The notes beneath the pieces are model-generated. The model ran no database searches. It was not told the origin of the DNA and saw only the letters and a program-made list of their open reading frames with translations. The translations under genes were made by a program, and so were the position numbers. DNA of 56,932 bases from JBHENC01 sp051000345 (GTDB lineage Bacteria > Acidobacteriota > Blastocatellia > Pyrinomonadales > Pyrinomonadaceae), in the NCBI GenBank assembly GCA_051000345.1, contig JBPCOJ010000066.1:1-56932 (forward strand), written 5' to 3'. Positions 18,918-26,874 of the stretch are shown in pieces (position 1 is the first letter of the stretch; each line of letters starts with the position of its first letter).

Positions 18918-19115
18918 TTATCGCTTCAGTATCGCGCGCCGTTCGATTTCGACCGCAAGATTATATTTCTTGCAGGACGAGCACTCTCCCCAATCGGCGG
19001 GCGGGTTAGGCCAGAGCGCGCCGCATTCGATGCAGTACCTGTTACCTGCCATCTGCGCCGGCTGGCCCTCCGAGCGTTCGTTGCCTCTATTCGATTTACT
19101 TTTCGCGCGCGCCAT
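18918..19115 (-). CDS. small zinc-ribbon protein
   Basis: 65 residues with a basic N-terminus and a Cys4 ribbon: YCIECGALWPNPPADWGECSSCKKY (two CxxC knuckles about 17 residues apart). The ATG shares one base with the stop codon of the upstream gene, which indicates coupling in the leftward operon. Function unknown; possibly nucleic-acid binding. Confidence 0.6.
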   Translation of the reverse strand: MARAKSKSNRGNERSEGQPAQMAGNRYCIECGALWPNPPADWGECSSCKKYNLAVEIERRAILKR

Positions 19116-19366
19116 TAAAATAAGCCATTCTGGATTCCGGTTGAGACTTGATTCGCTTTCGTGCGCGCGCTTTCGTGTGCGCTGACGAGCTTGCACCAAT
19201 TCGCGTGAACGCGCCGCATCTCCGGCATCTCTAACGCAGACCAGCGCGCGACGTCCGCTTGCCGCACCGGTGAGCCGAGCGCGCGGGCGCACATGATAGC
19301 GAGACCGTCTAGCAAGTCACGGCGCTCATCGTAAGTGCTCGGCAGTTTGAATATCCGCGCTGTCAT
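19115..19366 (-). CDS. hypothetical protein of the PRTRC operon
   Basis: 83 residues, soluble, mixed charge (TARIFKLPSTYDERRDLL at the start, then MPEMRRVHANWCKL). The start overlaps the stop of the ParB gene by 4 bases. No recognised domain. Its retention in a tightly packed operon suggests it is real. Confidence 0.6.
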   Translation of the reverse strand: MTARIFKLPSTYDERRDLLDGLAIMCARALGSPVRQADVARWSALEMPEMRRVHANWCKLVSAHESARTKANQVSTGIQNGLF

Positions 19367-20202
19367 GCTCTCGCCCGTTGCGCCTCACGCATTACGACAT
19401 CGACTCCTTCGGCAAGGATGGCTGTGTCGATGCGTCCCTTGACCACCCGCTGCCACGCTAAGAACTGTTCGGCAGTGAACTTCACAAGGTACTGTTTCCA
19501 GTTGCCGACGTAATCCACTTTGGACAAACCTTTCGCTTGGAGCGCCTGCGGAGACGTGCCGCGACTGATGTACTTCTTGCCTTTCTCGCCGAACTTCTGC
19601 TCGATATATTGCTTGGCGGCAGGCTCGCTCGTTATCCGGGCGCTCCATTCCGGCTTAATCAAATCCTCGGTCGCCTGCTTGCGTTGCTCCATCGTCGGAA
19701 GGCGCGCGATCCGCACGGCCACGCCCGTCGAGAGCAAGCCTTCATTCAAAGCTTTCTGCGCGGTTTCGGGCAGGTCGAGCAAGACCAGCCGGTTGTAAAC
19801 ATGCGCGTCCGACTTGCCGATCCGCGCGCACACTTCGTTGATCGTGTAGTCGAGTTCGTCGCGCATACGTTTGAGCGCCGCCGCTTCTTCGAGCGGAGAT
19901 ACATCTTCGCGCTGGGCGTTTTCGATGATCTGCCATTCGAGAACCTCGGACGGCTTGGCGTCGCGCACGATGCAGGGAATTTCAACGAGGCCGGCAATCT
20001 GCGATGCGCGCAGTCGCCTTTCTCCGGCGATCACTTCATAGCGATTGCCGACGGCGCGAACCGTCAACGGCTGAATAACGCCGGAGGTCTTGATGCTGCT
20101 TGCGAGTTCACGCAGTTTTGCTTCGTCGAATCGCTTGCGCGGGTTGGTGCTCGACGGCTTGATGGAGTTGATCGAGATAGAGAGCAGTTGTCCGTCTTTC
20201 AT
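19363..20202 (-). CDS. parB: ParB family protein of the PRTRC cassette
   Basis: 279 residues. The N-terminal ParB/Srx domain has SSTNPRKRFDEAKLRELA, the GVIQPLTVR strand and the nucleotide-binding motif YEVIAGERRLRASQIAG (CTP-binding GERR box), then ENAQREDVSPLEEA. A KorB-like HTH follows (TINEVCARIGKSDAHVYNRL). ParB proteins bind DNA and slide as CTP-dependent clamps; the TIGRFAM PRTRC cassette always includes one. Its start lies just after a run of 11 G on the coding strand that occupies the ribosome-site position. Confidence 0.88.
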   Translation of the reverse strand: MKDGQLLSISINSIKPSSTNPRKRFDEAKLRELASSIKTSGVIQPLTVRAVGNRYEVIAGERRLRASQIAGLVEIPCIVRDAKPSEVLEWQIIENAQREDVSPLEEAAALKRMRDELDYTINEVCARIGKSDAHVYNRLVLLDLPETAQKALNEGLLSTGVAVRIARLPTMEQRKQATEDLIKPEWSARITSEPAAKQYIEQKFGEKGKKYISRGTSPQALQAKGLSKVDYVGNWKQYLVKFTAEQFLAWQRVVKGRIDTAILAEGVDVVMREAQRARA

Positions 20203-20206
20203 CGTG

Positions 20207-20217
20207 CCCCCCCCCCC
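20207..20217 (-). repeat. homopolymer of 11 G in the parB ribosome-site position
   Basis: Eleven C on the plus strand (11 G on the coding strand), 4 bases before the parB ATG and a few bases after the ThiF stop. No other AGGAG-like site exists for parB. Such tracts are prone to slippage. Confidence 0.85.
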
Positions 20218-20222
20218 TGTGT

Positions 20223-21113
20223 TTATCGGTGTTCATTGATTCTTTTTCCTTTCTGAATCGCCGCGATTGATTCCGGCGTCACATACGTTGATTTCATCGA
20301 ACCGGCTGCCATGTTGATCTCGCACGCAAACCGCTTCAAATTCCGGGTGACTAGAAGGCGCGTCAGCATGTCGGCAGCTTCGGCGGCGACGCGATTGTTG
20401 ATCTGCAAGCTCTGCACGTTAAGCAGCGTGAGTTCGGCGCACGATAGTTTCGATACATTTGTCTCTTCCGGTTTCGCCTGTAAAAGTTCAGGGCATTGCA
20501 GCGCGGGCGAGGGAAGCGACTTGCAGATGCTTGCGCTCGTGAACCATTCTTTGACGTGCTCGATCTTGGGTGCGGCTCCGAGCAGTACCTGCCCTGCCTC
20601 TTCGTGGTTGCCGCAATCGAGCCACCATATCCGCGGCGCGCTCCCCGGTCGATTATTGAGCGACGCGGCGATTGACTTGCGCGCGGCCGCGTTATCGACG
20701 CACCCGACGATGACCGTGAGCGGGCTGCCGCCGTAAGCTTTCACCATCTCCGGCTCGAAACGTTTCGCGTGAGCCGCGATGTCGAGTCCCCATGTCGCGC
20801 CGTAGCGAAGCGCGAGGGTCTCGGCTTTATTCATACCGATCTCCGCGTCGCAGAATAGCTGCCGTCCGATGTTCTTTTCTTCGACGCGGTCGGGGTCGAT
20901 GAAGAGCGCGCGGACGCGGCGTCCCTGCTCGAGCATGACGCGCATGATGCGGGAGATGTGCTGCGCCATGTAAGAGCCTGTGCCGCCGCAGCCGACGAGA
21001 GCAATGGTCGTGGTCTCGTGCTCGTCCGGCTGGCGCGTGAGCACCGTCGCGGCGTTCATGTAGCCGAAGTCGAGATTGAGAGGCGGTGCGATTGGTTCCT
21101 TTTTATTTGCCAT
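20223..21113 (-). CDS. E1-like ThiF-family adenylyltransferase, PRTRC system
   Basis: 296 residues from the ATG giving MANKKEP. It has the Rossmann ATP loop IALVGCGGTGSYMAQ, the acidic loop FIDPDRVEEKNIGRQLF (DxDxVxxxNxxRQ, typical of E1/ThiF/MoeB) and VGCVDNAAARK. Such enzymes adenylate the C-terminus of a ubiquitin-like protein. Candidate catalytic or metal Cys residues follow (DCGNHEE, ICKSLPSPALQCPELL). It overlaps the JAMM-peptidase gene by 11 bases and matches the PRTRC ThiF member in length and context. Confidence 0.85.
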   Translation of the reverse strand: MANKKEPIAPPLNLDFGYMNAATVLTRQPDEHETTTIALVGCGGTGSYMAQHISRIMRVMLEQGRRVRALFIDPDRVEEKNIGRQLFCDAEIGMNKAETLALRYGATWGLDIAAHAKRFEPEMVKAYGGSPLTVIVGCVDNAAARKSIAASLNNRPGSAPRIWWLDCGNHEEAGQVLLGAAPKIEHVKEWFTSASICKSLPSPALQCPELLQAKPEETNVSKLSCAELTLLNVQSLQINNRVAAEAADMLTRLLVTRNLKRFACEINMAAGSMKSTYVTPESIAAIQKGKRINEHR

Positions 21114-21756
21114 CGCTACCCACCCTTCCGTCGAAGTGGCAGCGCACGCCGCCGGGTAACTCGAAAATCGAGCGCGCCGGGATTTCGTAAAAATAGCCGA
21201 AGCAGCCAACGCGCACACGAAGCGTCGGGCGCGAGAATATCTCTCCGAGTACGGCGTAGATTCTGAATCCCTGCTCGTCGCGGTTATCCTGCCCGCTGAA
21301 GAATGCTTTCATCGAGTGATGCGAATGAAGCTCGATGAGCGCTCTCTCGTATGACGATCCTTCGCCCGTCTCCGTCGGCTTCACCGCGATGTGGTTCGCT
21401 TCCTGTCGGGGCGACACGCTTTGCCAGTCGCCGTGTTCGGGAAAGAGATGGAACAATGCTTCGACGGACGTCCCCGCCGCAACGCACGCCTGCACGGACT
21501 GATCGAGAATCTCTTTGACAATGCGTGAAGGCACGCGCGGGAGAAGCGTCTCGACGTAGGGATCGAGCGGTTGCAGGCCGCGTATCGAAGCGTGTGCGAC
21601 GGGAAAGCAGACGTGCAGATTCTCGCGTTCGGCGCGAAGGAAGACGCCGTTAGCCGCGAGCAGATATTCATACAGGTGTGAGCTTTCCGGTTTGCGCTCG
21701 AAGATTTGCAGCGGCACGTCCGTCTCGCGTCGGATAATTTTGTAATCGACCAGCAT
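21103..21756 (-). CDS. PRTRC system protein A, JAMM/MPN-type peptidase
   Basis: 217 residues. The C-terminal half carries an intact JAMM zinc motif: H144-S-H146, seven residues, S154-x2-D157, with Glu142 or an upstream acid available as the general base. JAMM enzymes cleave isopeptide bonds or process ubiquitin-like precursors. The N-terminal half (about 130 residues) shows no known motif. The gene is tightly placed between E2-like B (2-base gap) and ThiF (11-base overlap). Confidence 0.82.
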   Translation of the reverse strand: MLVDYKIIRRETDVPLQIFERKPESSHLYEYLLAANGVFLRAERENLHVCFPVAHASIRGLQPLDPYVETLLPRVPSRIVKEILDQSVQACVAAGTSVEALFHLFPEHGDWQSVSPRQEANHIAVKPTETGEGSSYERALIELHSHHSMKAFFSGQDNRDEQGFRIYAVLGEIFSRPTLRVRVGCFGYFYEIPARSIFELPGGVRCHFDGRVGSDGK

Positions 21757-21758
21757 CG

Positions 21759-22427
21759 TTACTCCTTAATCAAATCGTCGATGATCGCATCGACGGTGTT
21801 CCGATAGCTGCGCGCGGGAAGCAGATCGGCGTGCGGGTAAGCGTCCTCTTTGGCGAAGGCGCGAAGGGCGGCGAGCGCATTGCTTTTGTGCTGTTTTGAT
21901 TTACCCGTCGCCAAGTCGCTGTTGAACGGCGAGGTGATGAACATGAGCCATGCGTCGGCTATCTTCGCGCCGGTTGCGCGCGGCGGCTTGTTCTGGCCGA
22001 AGCAGATCGAGCCGTTACCGTGGACGTTCGGCACAGGAGCATTGAACATCGGCGCGCGCGGATCAAACGCCTGTCCCTTCATCGCCCACACGTAGTAACG
22101 CGTCGAGATGCCGAAGAAGATGAATCCCGGAAGCACCACGGAAAGCGGACGCTTTGCGCTTTCGATGGTAATGCTCCGGCGGGCGGCGGGAATGAACATC
22201 ACAGCCCACTCGCCCTTCGACGCGGCGCCGGCGCGCACGACGTTTTGAGCGAGCCAGCCGGAGTCCGTCGCTTCACCACTGAATGCCTGCTTAACTGCCG
22301 CCGTGGAGACGAATTTGTGTTTCAGCTCGCCAGTCGTCGAGTCCGAGGTCTGAAACAGGTACTGACCCTGAAAAAACATCAACGAGTGTTCTGCCGTGAT
22401 CGTTCTGTTCGGTTGTATCTTTGCCAT
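21759..22427 (-). CDS. PRTRC system protein B, E2-like
   Basis: 222 residues. The middle (LPGFIFFGIS, then APVPNVHGNGSICFGQNKPP) matches PRTRC B, a family placed by Aravind and colleagues in the prokaryotic E2 (Prok-E2_D) group; Cys142 in NGSICFG is the candidate thioester cysteine. A later WLMFITSPFNSDL is also conserved-looking. The 5' end overlaps protein F by 137 bases in another frame, and no clear ribosome site is seen; an internal ATG at 22379 is possible. Confidence 0.8.
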   Translation of the reverse strand: MAKIQPNRTITAEHSLMFFQGQYLFQTSDSTTGELKHKFVSTAAVKQAFSGEATDSGWLAQNVVRAGAASKGEWAVMFIPAARRSITIESAKRPLSVVLPGFIFFGISTRYYVWAMKGQAFDPRAPMFNAPVPNVHGNGSICFGQNKPPRATGAKIADAWLMFITSPFNSDLATGKSKQHKSNALAALRAFAKEDAYPHADLLPARSYRNTVDAIIDDLIKE

Positions 22428-23274
22428 CGCGTTTATTTTTGACGAGAAATTGATGAATCGACAGAGCGCGGGAAATGCGCGCCCTAGGTTCTTCGAGTAT
22501 CCATGCGTTGAGGTCGTTGACGGCGTCGTTCATGACGACGGCGACTTTGTATTGCCCGGTCAGCCGCTCGATGTTTTCGGTTGACCATTCCATCTGATAG
22601 CCGCCCTCGTCGTAGCCCGGAACGTAATCGAAAAAGATGTTGCCGGTTTGATAGCCGATCATTTCGCAGACGAGTGCTAAATCCTTGAGCGGCGATTTCT
22701 CACGCAGGAAAGCGGCAATGAGCTTGCCATAAGAAGCGCAGGCGAGGGGCTTCAGCTTGCCGGGCAAGTCGTAGCGCGTCTGAAGATGCTCGAAATAATG
22801 ATCCGTGTAGTTTGTTCCGGTGCGCGCTTCACTGAAGAGGTCGAGCATCAAAAGCGCGAGTTGAAAAGAAACGGATAAATTCTCGTAAATGTAATCGCCT
22901 TCCTGCCACTCGGCCCCGGCCAGAGTTACGATTTGAAGGTCGAAGGCGAAGACCCGCGAGTCTTCGCCTTCGTAAAGGTCTATATCGAGCGGGAAGAGGC
23001 GGTCGTTGATTAAACTCAAAAACTCCATTTCGCGTTTTGTGCGCGCTCTCCCTGTTTCATGGGGAGCGAAGGCGGGCGCGCGGGACGCGGCGAACTCTTT
23101 CGGGAATATTGCCTTGTAGAGCTTGAGCACGTCGAGAGAGCCGCTCACACTCTCAAGGAAGTCGAGCGAATAATTCAGACCAGACTGGCGTGCGAAGGCT
23201 TGCAGTCGCCCACAGGCCGCCGACACGTCGAGCAGGGCAGGGTTTGACAATAGATGTGCCGCGCTGGCTTGCAT
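22291..23274 (-). CDS. PRTRC system protein F
   Basis: 327 residues without a known catalytic motif. The segment FFDYVPGYDEGGYQMEWSTE, followed by NIERLTGQYKVA, corresponds to the conserved EW-x-WLT region of PRTRC F. An acidic middle (FPLDIDLYEGEDSRVFAFD) and helical C-terminus are visible. Role within the cassette is unknown. It starts 8 bases after the ubiquitin-like C gene and its last 45 codons overlap gene B. Confidence 0.75.
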   Translation of the reverse strand: MQASAAHLLSNPALLDVSAACGRLQAFARQSGLNYSLDFLESVSGSLDVLKLYKAIFPKEFAASRAPAFAPHETGRARTKREMEFLSLINDRLFPLDIDLYEGEDSRVFAFDLQIVTLAGAEWQEGDYIYENLSVSFQLALLMLDLFSEARTGTNYTDHYFEHLQTRYDLPGKLKPLACASYGKLIAAFLREKSPLKDLALVCEMIGYQTGNIFFDYVPGYDEGGYQMEWSTENIERLTGQYKVAVVMNDAVNDLNAWILEEPRARISRALSIHQFLVKNKRDGKDTTEQNDHGRTLVDVFSGSVPVSDLGLDDWRAETQIRLHGGS

Positions 23275-23282
23275 GGAAATAA

Positions 23283-23705
23283 TTAAAATCCGACGGGAAC
23301 AATTGACGATGAAACCGGCTCCGCTTGATCGAGCACACGAAGCGCGCCTTCAACCTGCGCAACTGCGATGCCGCCCTGCTGAACCGCCTGATCTATCTCG
23401 CCCTGCATCAGCATCGCTTCCTGTAAAGAAAAGTCCGGCGCTTCAGACAGTTGGCGCACGCGGCGCGCGAGGGAGAGCGCCGGATTGATTTCTTCGGGCG
23501 CAGCTTCAAGGAAAGCGACGACATCGATGACTGCTCCCTTGCTGCCCGCGCGCTTTGTGATGGTGATGACTTGCCCGGCGCGCTTGATGTCGGCGTTTGT
23601 GACTGCCGGATAAAACGGAGCGAGAGCAGCCTTGAGTGTCTCGTCGTCCTTGCACATGTCGTCTTCCATCGGAATTTCGGTGCCTTCGATTTTGATTGTG
23701 AACAT
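23283..23705 (-). CDS. PRTRC system protein C, ubiquitin-like
   Basis: 140 residues. The first 57 residues (MFTIKIEGTEIP start, PFYPAVTNADIKRAG, ITITKRAGSKG end) match PRTRC C, which Pfam and Aravind's work class as a prokaryotic ubiquitin-like beta-grasp protein. Unlike the short family form, it continues about 83 residues past Gly57 in a helical, Ala/Glu-rich tail. Either the tail is cut off or it serves another role. It lies directly downstream of the ParB-like gene. Confidence 0.75.
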   Translation of the reverse strand: MFTIKIEGTEIPMEDDMCKDDETLKAALAPFYPAVTNADIKRAGQVITITKRAGSKGAVIDVVAFLEAAPEEINPALSLARRVRQLSEAPDFSLQEAMLMQGEIDQAVQQGGIAVAQVEGALRVLDQAEPVSSSIVPVGF

Positions 23706-23719
23706 CTGTCTTTCTCCTC

Positions 23720-25120
23720 TTAGACACCCGCTTTTGCAGGTGTGGATTTCTTACTCGTCTGTTTTTTCGCGGACGCTCGTGAAGCCTTCTTCGCGGACGG
23801 CTTAACCGTTTCGGCTCGAGACGCTTTCGCCGCGACGGGCGTGATGAAGCTCGCCTTCAGTTGCTCGACGAGCGCGGCGAGGGCGGGCGGCAGCGGATAG
23901 ATGTCCGGCTCGCGCAGGGACTTGAACACGGGCGCGCTTTCGCCGACGCGCGCGGCCACCGATGCCACTCGCTCTGCGTCCGGCGCCCCGGGCATGATCT
24001 GAATGGTGAGCATGAGCGCGGCTCGTGACCAGCCTTCGGGGTCGGGCGCGGCAGTTGGTTGGCTGGTAGCTTCGGCCAGCGTGTGCGCAGCGTCCGTTGT
24101 GTTAGTGGAAGCTTCGGCGGGCGTGTGTGCGGCGTTCGACGCGCGCTCTTCTTCGATCATTGCGTCCATGTTCGCTTCGCGCTGCGGGTCGAAGTCGCGG
24201 CGCGCCGCTTCGTCTTCAAGCGCTTGCTGTTCGAGGTGTCCGCCCGGATCGGCCATCTCCATGTCGGCGGCGCGGCGCTGGTCGTCAATGTGCGATTCCG
24301 GCTGCGCGGCAAGAGCTTCTTCGACACCGGGCAGTAAAGACTGCGAACTATTGAGGGATTCATCTTCGCGCGCGCCGATTTTCGCTGTATCAATCGTGCG
24401 CCCGTCGGCGGATTTACGAACCGTCTGTTCACTCAAAACGTTTTGAGTGACAAGCTCGCGGCGAATGGCCGAAACGAAGGGCTGCGACACTCCGGCGGCC
24501 TTGGCGATGCGGCTATCCGTCCACTGCTGCCACTCCGTATCTTTGAAAAGCGTCGTGACCGCGAGACGCTTGTCGTCGTTGGTGCGATGAATACCGTGCG
24601 AGGCATTAGCGCCGATGGAGAAGAGCACAGCGTCTCTGCGTGTGCCCTGATGAACCGTGACGTTGATCTCGGCAAGCTCTGCCTGCTTCGTCGCGGCGAC
24701 GCGGTGGAAGCCGTCGGCGACGTAGTAATCTTCGCCGTCGAAGAAGACATCAGAAGGAGCAAAGCGCACACCTTCCTTCATCAACTCCGCGTACTCTGCG
24801 ATTTTGAGAAAGTTCAATTCGGCGCGCATCTGTGTGCCGCCGTCGGTGCGAATCACGTCAACGTCGAGAAGCGTTTCCGTCGTTTCGGCTGTTGCTTGCG
24901 TAGGTGTCTCGGGCGGCGCTTCAATTTCTTGCTCGGGATGTGTCTCCGCTTCGCGCGGCGGTGACTCGGTGCGCGCTTCGGCTTGCGCTTCCTGCGTTGT
25001 CCCGTACGGTTTCGTTTCAATCCCGAGTTCGGCATGTTTGCCCTGCCAGCCCTCGTCACCGCAAAGGAATGCCCAGCCGACGCCGGTTAGATCGTTTTCA
25101 TTTTCAATAGTCGTGCTCAT
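23720..25120 (-). CDS. ParB/Srx-domain DNA-binding protein with long tail
   Basis: 466 residues. An N-terminal Glu/Thr-rich linker (about 40-85) precedes a ParB-type domain (IRTDGGTQMRAELNFLKIAEY, FDGEDYYVADGFHRVAAT, the GFHR variant of GERR) and an HTH (DSRIAKAAGVSQPFVSAIRREL). The rest is low-complexity acidic sequence with EAS/AHT repeats and a Lys/Ala-rich basic tail (KKASRASAKKQTSKK). The DGFHR form is common in plasmid and phage ParB-like regulators. The gene contains the perfect 22-bp palindrome at 24429-24450. Confidence 0.78.
   Translation of the reverse strand: MSTTIENENDLTGVGWAFLCGDEGWQGKHAELGIETKPYGTTQEAQAEARTESPPREAETHPEQEIEAPPETPTQATAETTETLLDVDVIRTDGGTQMRAELNFLKIAEYAELMKEGVRFAPSDVFFDGEDYYVADGFHRVAATKQAELAEINVTVHQGTRRDAVLFSIGANASHGIHRTNDDKRLAVTTLFKDTEWQQWTDSRIAKAAGVSQPFVSAIRRELVTQNVLSEQTVRKSADGRTIDTAKIGAREDESLNSSQSLLPGVEEALAAQPESHIDDQRRAADMEMADPGGHLEQQALEDEAARRDFDPQREANMDAMIEEERASNAAHTPAEASTNTTDAAHTLAEATSQPTAAPDPEGWSRAALMLTIQIMPGAPDAERVASVAARVGESAPVFKSLREPDIYPLPPALAALVEQLKASFITPVAAKASRAETVKPSAKKASRASAKKQTSKKSTPAKAGV
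24429..24450. promoter_or_regulatory. perfect 22-bp palindrome (site copy 2)
   Basis: The half TCACTCAAAAC is followed directly by its exact complement GTTTTGAGTGA. It lies within the second ParB-like gene. Perfect 22-bp palindromes are not expected by chance; with the related sites at 18888, 35771 and 39698 it suggests a protein-binding site, perhaps of a ParB. Confidence 0.7.
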
Positions 25121-25887
25121 CGTCCTGCTCCTTTAGTCACGGGTTTCTTTTCAGTAAATAAATCGTCCGACATGGCGATCAATTCATCGAGCGATAATTC
25201 GTTAAGTGCCCTGCCGCCGTATTTCTCTTTGAGGTGGCGCGCCATGTCCGCGTCGTCCCACTGCTGATCCTGAAAGCCTTTTTGAATATAGGCACGCTGT
25301 TGCGTAACTTCCCGGTCATGGCGCTGCTGTTTGAGCGCGCGCAGAGCCATTTCGATCTGCTCTTTGTTTCGCCCCGCGAGCCGTTTGAGGGCGTCGTTTT
25401 GTTTCTGCTCGTCGTAACCTAAAGCGATGCAGGCTTCGCGCACTTGCGCCTTCAAACTTTCAACGTCCGGCGCGGGCGGTGCGGCTTCGCTTGCGTCAGG
25501 CGTCGAAGGCTTCGCGGCGCTCGAAGTTGACGACATGCGATCAACCTTTTGCATTTCTTCACGGCTGGCGATGCCGCGTTTGACTTCAAAGCCGAGCATG
25601 GCAAGGGCGCGCCCAACGGCTCCGGTTTCGCAGTTTTCAATATAAGAAGTTTTGTTGACGTAGCCTTCGGCGCGCGACTCGAAGGCGTGCCCGGTGGCAG
25701 CGGGGCTGGCATCGTCCGGGTCGCGGAAAGCCTCGGCGCGAATCAAGATGAATCCGCTCTCACGATCATGCTCGAGGATAGTTGTCGTGATGCGGCCTTT
25801 GGAAAACTTGACGTAGAATTGCTCGATTCTTTCCGCCACCGGAATGTAATTCTCGAAGCGGTCTTTTGATTGTGCGTTTTGGGTCAT
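25117..25887 (-). CDS. phage ssDNA-annealing/binding protein candidate
   Basis: 256 residues from the ATG giving MTQNAQSKD (AAGGA 12 bases upstream). The central YVNKTSYIENCETGAVGRALAMLG, here split as YVNKTSYIENCE and TGAVGRALAMLGF, is a hallmark of a widespread phage family encoded beside recombination genes, with ERF-like character. The C-terminal part is helical and charged. It overlaps the ParB-like gene by 4 bases. The role in phage recombination or replication is inferred. Confidence 0.6.
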   Translation of the reverse strand: MTQNAQSKDRFENYIPVAERIEQFYVKFSKGRITTTILEHDRESGFILIRAEAFRDPDDASPAATGHAFESRAEGYVNKTSYIENCETGAVGRALAMLGFEVKRGIASREEMQKVDRMSSTSSAAKPSTPDASEAAPPAPDVESLKAQVREACIALGYDEQKQNDALKRLAGRNKEQIEMALRALKQQRHDREVTQQRAYIQKGFQDQQWDDADMARHLKEKYGGRALNELSLDELIAMSDDLFTEKKPVTKGAGR

Positions 25888-25903
25888 AACTTTATCTGTA
25901 TCC

Positions 25904-26188
25904 TTAGACTGTGGAATTTCGGCGCTGCCGTTCGGCGATGACGCGCCCGTAGTGCTCATAGTCGAAATGTTCGCCGTGTACGCGCGTCGCATCCTGCGCG
26001 GCTTCGGCGGGGGTTACATTACCGGCCTCGCGGCGCGGCTCTTGGTTGAGCCATGCGGCGATGCCTTCGATTGTTTCGCGGTTTCGTGAGTTGGCGATCA
26101 TCACGCCGTCACTGGTGCGGACGACGCGCCACACGCGCCCCGCCGTGTCGTCTTTCCAGAAACAAAGGATGTAGGGTTGTGTGCTCAT
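25904..26188 (-). CDS. hypothetical early phage protein
   Basis: 94 residues. The first half (YILCFWKDDTAGRVWRVVR, ANSRNRETIEGIAAWLN) looks like a small beta-alpha domain; the C-terminus is charged. No known motif. It lies 12 bases after the coiled-coil gene and 16 before the annealing-protein candidate in the leftward operon. Confidence 0.6.
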   Translation of the reverse strand: MSTQPYILCFWKDDTAGRVWRVVRTSDGVMIANSRNRETIEGIAAWLNQEPRREAGNVTPAEAAQDATRVHGEHFDYEHYGRVIAERQRRNSTV

Positions 26189-26200
26189 ATCGCGCTCTCC

Positions 26201-26548
26201 TTAATCGAACTGCCCGGCGAGTTTCATTTCCTGCTTCATGTTCGACGCACGGGTCTGTGTGGCGCTTAGGCTATCAGCGAGGGCGCGCAGGCGGGCTTTC
26301 ATGCCTTCGAGCATTGCTTCCGCTATCCTGGCTTCACGCATTTCCGTTTCGCAGGCAAGTAGGGCAATCGCTTTTTTCTCTTCGACGTTTTTGCCTTCGG
26401 CCTTCAGGAATGCTTTTGCCTTCGCCACGTCGTAGTCGTTGCGTTTCATCACGGCGTCAAGCAACAGGTCTTGATATTCGTTGCTCGATTCAGCCAGCTT
26501 TTTCGTCAAGCCTAAAAGGTCGTTGTTGATTTTATTAACGTCGCTCAT
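26201..26548 (-). CDS. coiled-coil early phage protein
   Basis: 115 residues, almost entirely helical with heptad repeats (INNDLLGLTKKLAESSNEYQ, later EMREARIAEAMLEGMKARLR). The RNDYDVAKAKAFLKAEGKN segment is shared with small phage proteins near recombination genes. It overlaps the upstream gene by 4 bases. Function unknown. Confidence 0.6.
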   Translation of the reverse strand: MSDVNKINNDLLGLTKKLAESSNEYQDLLLDAVMKRNDYDVAKAKAFLKAEGKNVEEKKAIALLACETEMREARIAEAMLEGMKARLRALADSLSATQTRASNMKQEMKLAGQFD

Positions 26549-26874
26549 AGCAAGATGCCTCCGATGCGCTCGCCGGTTTCAGGCGTCGCAATGTGTATCA
26601 TCGGCGTGTCGGCGGATAACATTTCCACAGGCGCGCAGCGCGCGGGGTTAGGTGTTGGCTGTGCGGCTTCGGCGCGGCAGAAGATACACGTTGCTTCGTT
26701 GTGGCCGTCGGCGTCCGGGTAGCGGGCTGCGTAGCGCGCGGCGGCCTCTTTGTTGTGCGCTTCCGAATATTCGAGCGTCATCGCCGCGAGTTTTTCGCGG
26801 GATACGTCGTCGCGCGTGGAAAGGATTTCGATATTGCGTGCTTTGATTTGTGCGGATGTTTCGATTGTGGTCAT
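26545..26874 (-). CDS. hypothetical early phage protein with CxxC
   Basis: 109 residues. The middle has RYPDADGHNEATCIFCRAE, a CxxC knuckle that may bind zinc with neighbouring His residues; the rest is helical then irregular. It overlaps both neighbours by 4 bases (ATGA), indicating coupled translation. Confidence 0.6.
   Translation of the reverse strand: MTTIETSAQIKARNIEILSTRDDVSREKLAAMTLEYSEAHNKEAAARYAARYPDADGHNEATCIFCRAEAAQPTPNPARCAPVEMLSADTPMIHIATPETGERIGGILL

Noticed and set aside
22240..22252. GTTTTGAGCGA as another palindromic site
   Set aside because: Only one half with one mismatch, inside a coding region; too weak.
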